A stretch of DNA of 64,000 nt from Eutypella sp. D-1 (taxonomy: Eukaryota > Ascomycota > Sordariomycetes > Xylariales > Diatrypaceae), in contig JAJTTP010000018.1 of assembly GCA_023313575.1 (NCBI GenBank), positions 496,001-560,000 of the forward strand, written 5' to 3'. The notes under the pieces were generated by a model that worked only from the letters and a program-made list of their open reading frames with translations, ran no database searches and was not told the origin of the DNA. This document shows positions 60,442-64,000 of the stretch, piece after piece (positions within the stretch are counted from its first letter, which is position 1; each line of letters begins with the position of its first letter). The translations under genes and the position numbers were made by a program.

Positions 60442-62316
60442 ATGTCAGGTTTTCAAATACCTGGCTTAACAACACTCTCACAGCCAGCAGCAGCAGCAGT
60501 CCCTACACCTGCTGCTAATGTTGCCGCTGCTGGGGCAACAGAAACCCATCAGGATGAGGAATCTGCGACGAAATCACCAGATCACATGATGGTCGATCGT
60601 CCCGATTCAATCCAAGACTCATGTGCCACTGCAGTTAACACATCCATACCTAAGCATGCTGAGAAAAGTCAGGAGGATACCTCCGAGAAGATGGCTGTTG
60701 ACCATACCCAAACACAGGCTCAAGCCAAGGTTCAAACCCAAGACACCCCATTGGAAACTACATCCGATGCTGCACTGAACAAGCAGGATCATAACCAGGA
60801 GGAGAGCATTGAAAAAGTAGGAGATGCATCAACCGAGGCGCCGCCAAGCCCTCCATCCCTCACGTCAGGATTAGAGGCGCTATTAGGAGGACTAGATCCT
60901 GCCCCGGTGCAACCAGAGGCGCCAACCCAGAATGGAGATAATAGTGCCCCAGCTGAGGAGGCAAATGGGGAGCAGGAACACCCAGAGTGGGAGGAAGATT
61001 CCTCGCCACTGGAATCATCCTCAGAAGAGTCAAGCTCGGATTCGGATGACGACTCGGATGATGGTAAAGACTACCCCATCCTCGGTCCAGAGGAGACCGC
61101 ACGCCTACTGATGGAAATGGAGGGTGGGTCGGACGACGAGGGCGAAGGCAGAGCGAGAAGCGGCGGCGGCGGGGGTCAGGTGCGCACTAAGAATGAACTG
61201 CCTGAGGAGGTCATCCCCGTGCCTGATATCAAGCTCGAGGCGGATGCGAAGATTGTCGAGCTCGGCAACGTGGAGCATATCGTGGAGAACACCATTGTTG
61301 TGTGTGCCAACACGACGGGCGAGTACCAGGTCCTTGACAGCGGCTCAGCCATATTTACGGAAGGCCGTACCGTTATTGGAGCCGTCGCGGACCTCCTTGG
61401 CAGCGTGCGACAGCCTCGTTATACGGTGCGATTCACGAATGCCGAGCAGATAGTCGAGCACGGCCTGGAGCTGGGAACCAAGCTCTTCTACTCTGCGGAC
61501 CATGCGACATACATCTTCACCCAGGCGCTGCAGGGAGAGAAGGGCACGGACGCGAGTAATTGGCACGACGAAGAGGCGGGCGATGAAGAGATGGAGTTCT
61601 CCGACGACGAGAAGGAGGCCAAGTATAAGAGGCAGCTGAAAGCTAAGAAAAAGGCACGTGGAGGCAAGGACGGTGGACGGGGCGGGGCCAGACCGCCGGA
61701 GTCTTCTTGGTCGCAACCGCCGGTGGCTCTCAAGTACGACGATGACGACGATGACGGTCCCTATAAGCCGCTGGCGAGACCGCCCGGCTTCGGTCAAGGC
61801 CCGCCGCCGCCGCATTCCGTCGAGACCGGCTACAACAATTACTCAAGCAACCGGGGTGCCCATAACAGCCGTGGCAGGGGTAGAGGCAATCGGGGTCGTG
61901 GAAACCGGGGAGGACAACGAGGAGGCGGCGGCGGCGGTAGGGGTGGAGGTTTTTCGCTGCCGCCGAGACCGCAAGGCCAAAACCAGCACCAGCACCAACC
62001 TCAACCTCAGCAGCAATCTCAGTACCAACCGCAGGCGCATCAGCCCCAGCCGCAGTCCCAGCAACCGAGCTTCAACTTTCCCTTCGGACAGACCCCACAG
62101 TTCCCCTTCCCCTGGCCGCCGAACCTGGCAGGCCTCCCGCCACCGCCGCCGCCACCAATCCCGCTGCCTCCGCAGTTCACGGGACAGCAGCAGCAGCAGC
62201 AGCAGGCGGCCGGTACCGGCATGTTCTTCAACCCGGCCTTCTACAGCGCAGGCGCGGGCGTCCAGTGGCCCGGCCAGCAGGGTCCGGGCCAAGGCCAGGG
62301 CCATCAGGGAAGGTAG
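60442..62316 (+). CDS. NAF1: H/ACA ribonucleoprotein assembly factor NAF1
   Basis: A single exon of 624 residues. An acidic, low-complexity N-terminus with Gln/Ala and Ser/Asp/Glu runs (residues 1-250) precedes the Gar1-like beta-barrel core (about residues 254-370: LPEEVIPVPDIKLE, KIVELGNVEHIVENTIVV, SAIFTEGRTVIGAVADLLG, PRYTVRFTNAEQI). A Lys-rich helix (EAKYKRQLKAKKKARGG), an RGG-like region (RGRGNRGRGNRGGQRGG) and a Pro/Gln-rich tail follow. Naf1 binds Cbf5/dyskerin during nuclear assembly of H/ACA snoRNPs and telomerase RNA and is replaced by Gar1. The order of domains fits fungal Naf1. The start MSGFQIPGL is typical. Confidence 0.94.
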   Translation: MSGFQIPGLTTLSQPAAAAVPTPAANVAAAGATETHQDEESATKSPDHMMVDRPDSIQDSCATAVNTSIPKHAEKSQEDTSEKMAVDHTQTQAQAKVQTQDTPLETTSDAALNKQDHNQEESIEKVGDASTEAPPSPPSLTSGLEALLGGLDPAPVQPEAPTQNGDNSAPAEEANGEQEHPEWEEDSSPLESSSEESSSDSDDDSDDGKDYPILGPEETARLLMEMEGGSDDEGEGRARSGGGGGQVRTKNELPEEVIPVPDIKLEADAKIVELGNVEHIVENTIVVCANTTGEYQVLDSGSAIFTEGRTVIGAVADLLGSVRQPRYTVRFTNAEQIVEHGLELGTKLFYSADHATYIFTQALQGEKGTDASNWHDEEAGDEEMEFSDDEKEAKYKRQLKAKKKARGGKDGGRGGARPPESSWSQPPVALKYDDDDDDGPYKPLARPPGFGQGPPPPHSVETGYNNYSSNRGAHNSRGRGRGNRGRGNRGGQRGGGGGGRGGGFSLPPRPQGQNQHQHQPQPQQQSQYQPQAHQPQPQSQQPSFNFPFGQTPQFPFPWPPNLAGLPPPPPPPIPLPPQFTGQQQQQQQAAGTGMFFNPAFYSAGAGVQWPGQQGPGQGQGHQGR

Positions 62317-64000
62317 AGAGAGAGGTACTATCCAGGAAGATGGTGGCAGTGGGACGAAGCAAATCACTACATCAGCCGCGGTTGTTTAATGGTAATTTTA
62401 AATAATGGGCTCTCGGGGATGTCCCGTAGCCCCCTCGCATAGCCTGGCGCATTGGCTTAGTGCTTCAATGTCTAGTACAAGCAATAGCATATCATAATAC
62501 GACGTTGTTAATTATAAACTTCCGGGAATACCGTATGCTCGTCTCCCCCGAAGGAAACTTTACTTTGGTATCCGTCACACTAGTGTCATGTTTTCAAGTG
62601 CTCCTTCCCACGTGTTGATGACTCTGGGACTTACCCATCTAACCTGAACAGATGGTAAGTTGATCAGTGCATATTATCGGAGGACTCCATAACCGCGATG
62701 TGTGGCCAGCTCTAGATTTTTATACCCCGAAACTGTGCTTGGAATTCTTATCACCGTGAAACATGTTACGGATGCGGGGTTGAGCACTGGAAGCGTCGCT
62801 TTCTCCCATCAGGGTATCTGTTCACTCAACTCAGTATATCTATCCCACCGCATTCTGGTCGATTGTGATAGTTCCTCGATCCTCCTATTCATATAACCCT
62901 AACCTAACCCAAAGTCCGAAGAGCTACGTATAACCCAGTACCAGAGTTAATGGGACCGAGGCTTGTCTAAGAGCAAGCGCAGCAGAGTACAAATCATCGC
63001 AGGCATATTACATACATTACATTGGGCGGGTAACATCCTCTCCTCTTTCTCAAATTTACACAAGCCTGTTTCAATATCAAAGCTATCGGAATCGAATATC
63101 CTGCGAAGAGGGTTGACTATGCTTCTATAACTTGCCCACGGGGCTTCGACCGTAAACAGCGAAGCGTAAGAAGGGAAGTGATATAACAAGTTTATTGAAT
63201 CAAAATCGGCCTTCTGGTTACGCGCTACCACCCTGTATGGAACGGCGCAGGGAGACGCGTCGCGAAGTGTCATGCCATTCTCGTTTAACTATCCATCATA
63301 ATACTAGATAGATACTACATACTTCGCTACCTATCCCATCGCATGAATCCGGTATTTACTCACACGTGATGCATGCGTTATCACGGCTTATAGTACAAGT
63401 ACATACACAGAGCTCGACCAAGACAACGTACATACATACACACATACTCACATACAAACGAACGAAAAGGAAAAACAAAGCAAAAACATGCCATATCTAA
63501 TTCGTTATTTCTCGCGGGATCTTCCCGCTGATTGCCGTGCCACTACCATGACGTGATGTTCGGGGCCGCCGCCATAACCGCACGTTGGCCAAAGCCCTCA
63601 TTTCGAAACGGTTTCATATCCAAGAAAAAGAAGAAGAAAAAAAGATACGGGAAAGGAGAAGGCCGGCAGAGCCGGATGGATGGAAAAGCCATGAAGTAAC
63701 AACACATTGGATGTATGTATATATGTACACACACGGGCACCGGTGCGAAAAAAAGAACGACGTTAGGTATTAGTTATCATGGTGTAAAGTTACACATGTA
63801 TGCATGTAGATATATACACACAGACAAATATCCCTAGACCGCCTTGATCGAGAAGATGAAGGTGTATGTTAGCAAACGGCCGAAAAGAAGCCATCATCGC
63901 ATGCTGTGTTACGTGTGTAAGGTTATCAGGCTATCTACTTGAGAGAAGTTGTCGCGAAACCGCCCGCTATCTCGCGCAACTCGAGTTAACTGAGACAGAC
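62317..64000. other. terminal intergenic region
   Basis: 1.68 kb without a convincing gene. A 108-codon minus-strand ATG frame (63273-62947) has no recognisable domain and is probably chance. A degenerate telomere-like string AACCCTAACCTAACCC occurs at 62895-62910. Several CATA microsatellite-like strings lie near 63430-63455. A gene may begin beyond the right edge. Confidence 0.5.

Noticed and set aside
62947..63273. 108-codon minus-strand ATG frame
   Set aside because: No recognisable domain, surrounded by non-coding sequence; chance cannot be excluded.

Overview
The window is nuclear DNA of a filamentous ascomycete (Pezizomycotina). Short GT-AG introns (about 50-120 nt, a few of 190-370 nt) interrupt most genes. 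Genes lie on both strands with 0.3-2.5 kb gaps, and the content is typical of the group: Zn2Cys6 and HET proteins, NUP170, ADA2, ERG28, NAF1 and ALG9. A Sordariomycete-like genome is my best guess, but the sequence alone does not fix the genus. I saw no rRNA, convincing tRNA, CRISPR array or intact transposon. Splice sites were placed by eye, from frame continuity and family alignment held in memory.

Layout. 1-3.2 kb: a decayed secondary-metabolism patch, with a cytochrome P450 pseudogene (-), a 5'-truncated and frameshifted UbiA-type prenyltransferase/terpene cyclase pseudogene (+) and an intact alpha/beta hydrolase (+). 3.2-16.6 kb: an EXPERA/TMEM97-like protein, a secretory-pathway protein of unknown function, a class I methyltransferase, a multipass membrane protein and a Zn2Cys6 transcription factor. 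17.8-28.5 kb: housekeeping genes NUP170, very-long-chain 3-ketoacyl-CoA reductase, ERG28 and GAL7; the reductase and ERG28 diverge from a shared promoter.

30.2-37 kb: the most distinctive accessory block. A 12-exon MACPF pore-forming protein gene (-) and a two-exon aegerolysin gene (+) sit head to head across 1.46 kb that carries a roughly 140-bp tandem duplication. A HET-domain gene follows. In other fungi, aegerolysins supply the membrane-lipid receptor and MACPF partners the pore, so this looks like a complete bipartite pore-forming pair, with a self/non-self-type gene beside it.

37.7-62.3 kb: ADA2 (SAGA), a GC-rich gene relic beside degenerate telomere-type repeats, a Cdc25/Acr2-like rhodanese phosphatase, a multipass membrane protein, a trans-aconitate-type methyltransferase, a CoA-binding protein, a dienelactone-hydrolase-like protein with no recognisable catalytic triad, a DHH phosphoesterase with a PCNA-binding-like tail, a small secreted protein, a DHA1-type MFS transporter, ALG9 and NAF1. 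The last 1.7 kb has no convincing gene.

Two short telomere-type (TTAGGG) tracts at 4.47 kb and 41.78 kb, facing each other, and the pseudogenes at the left edge suggest past rearrangement or a formerly subtelomeric location for part of the region.
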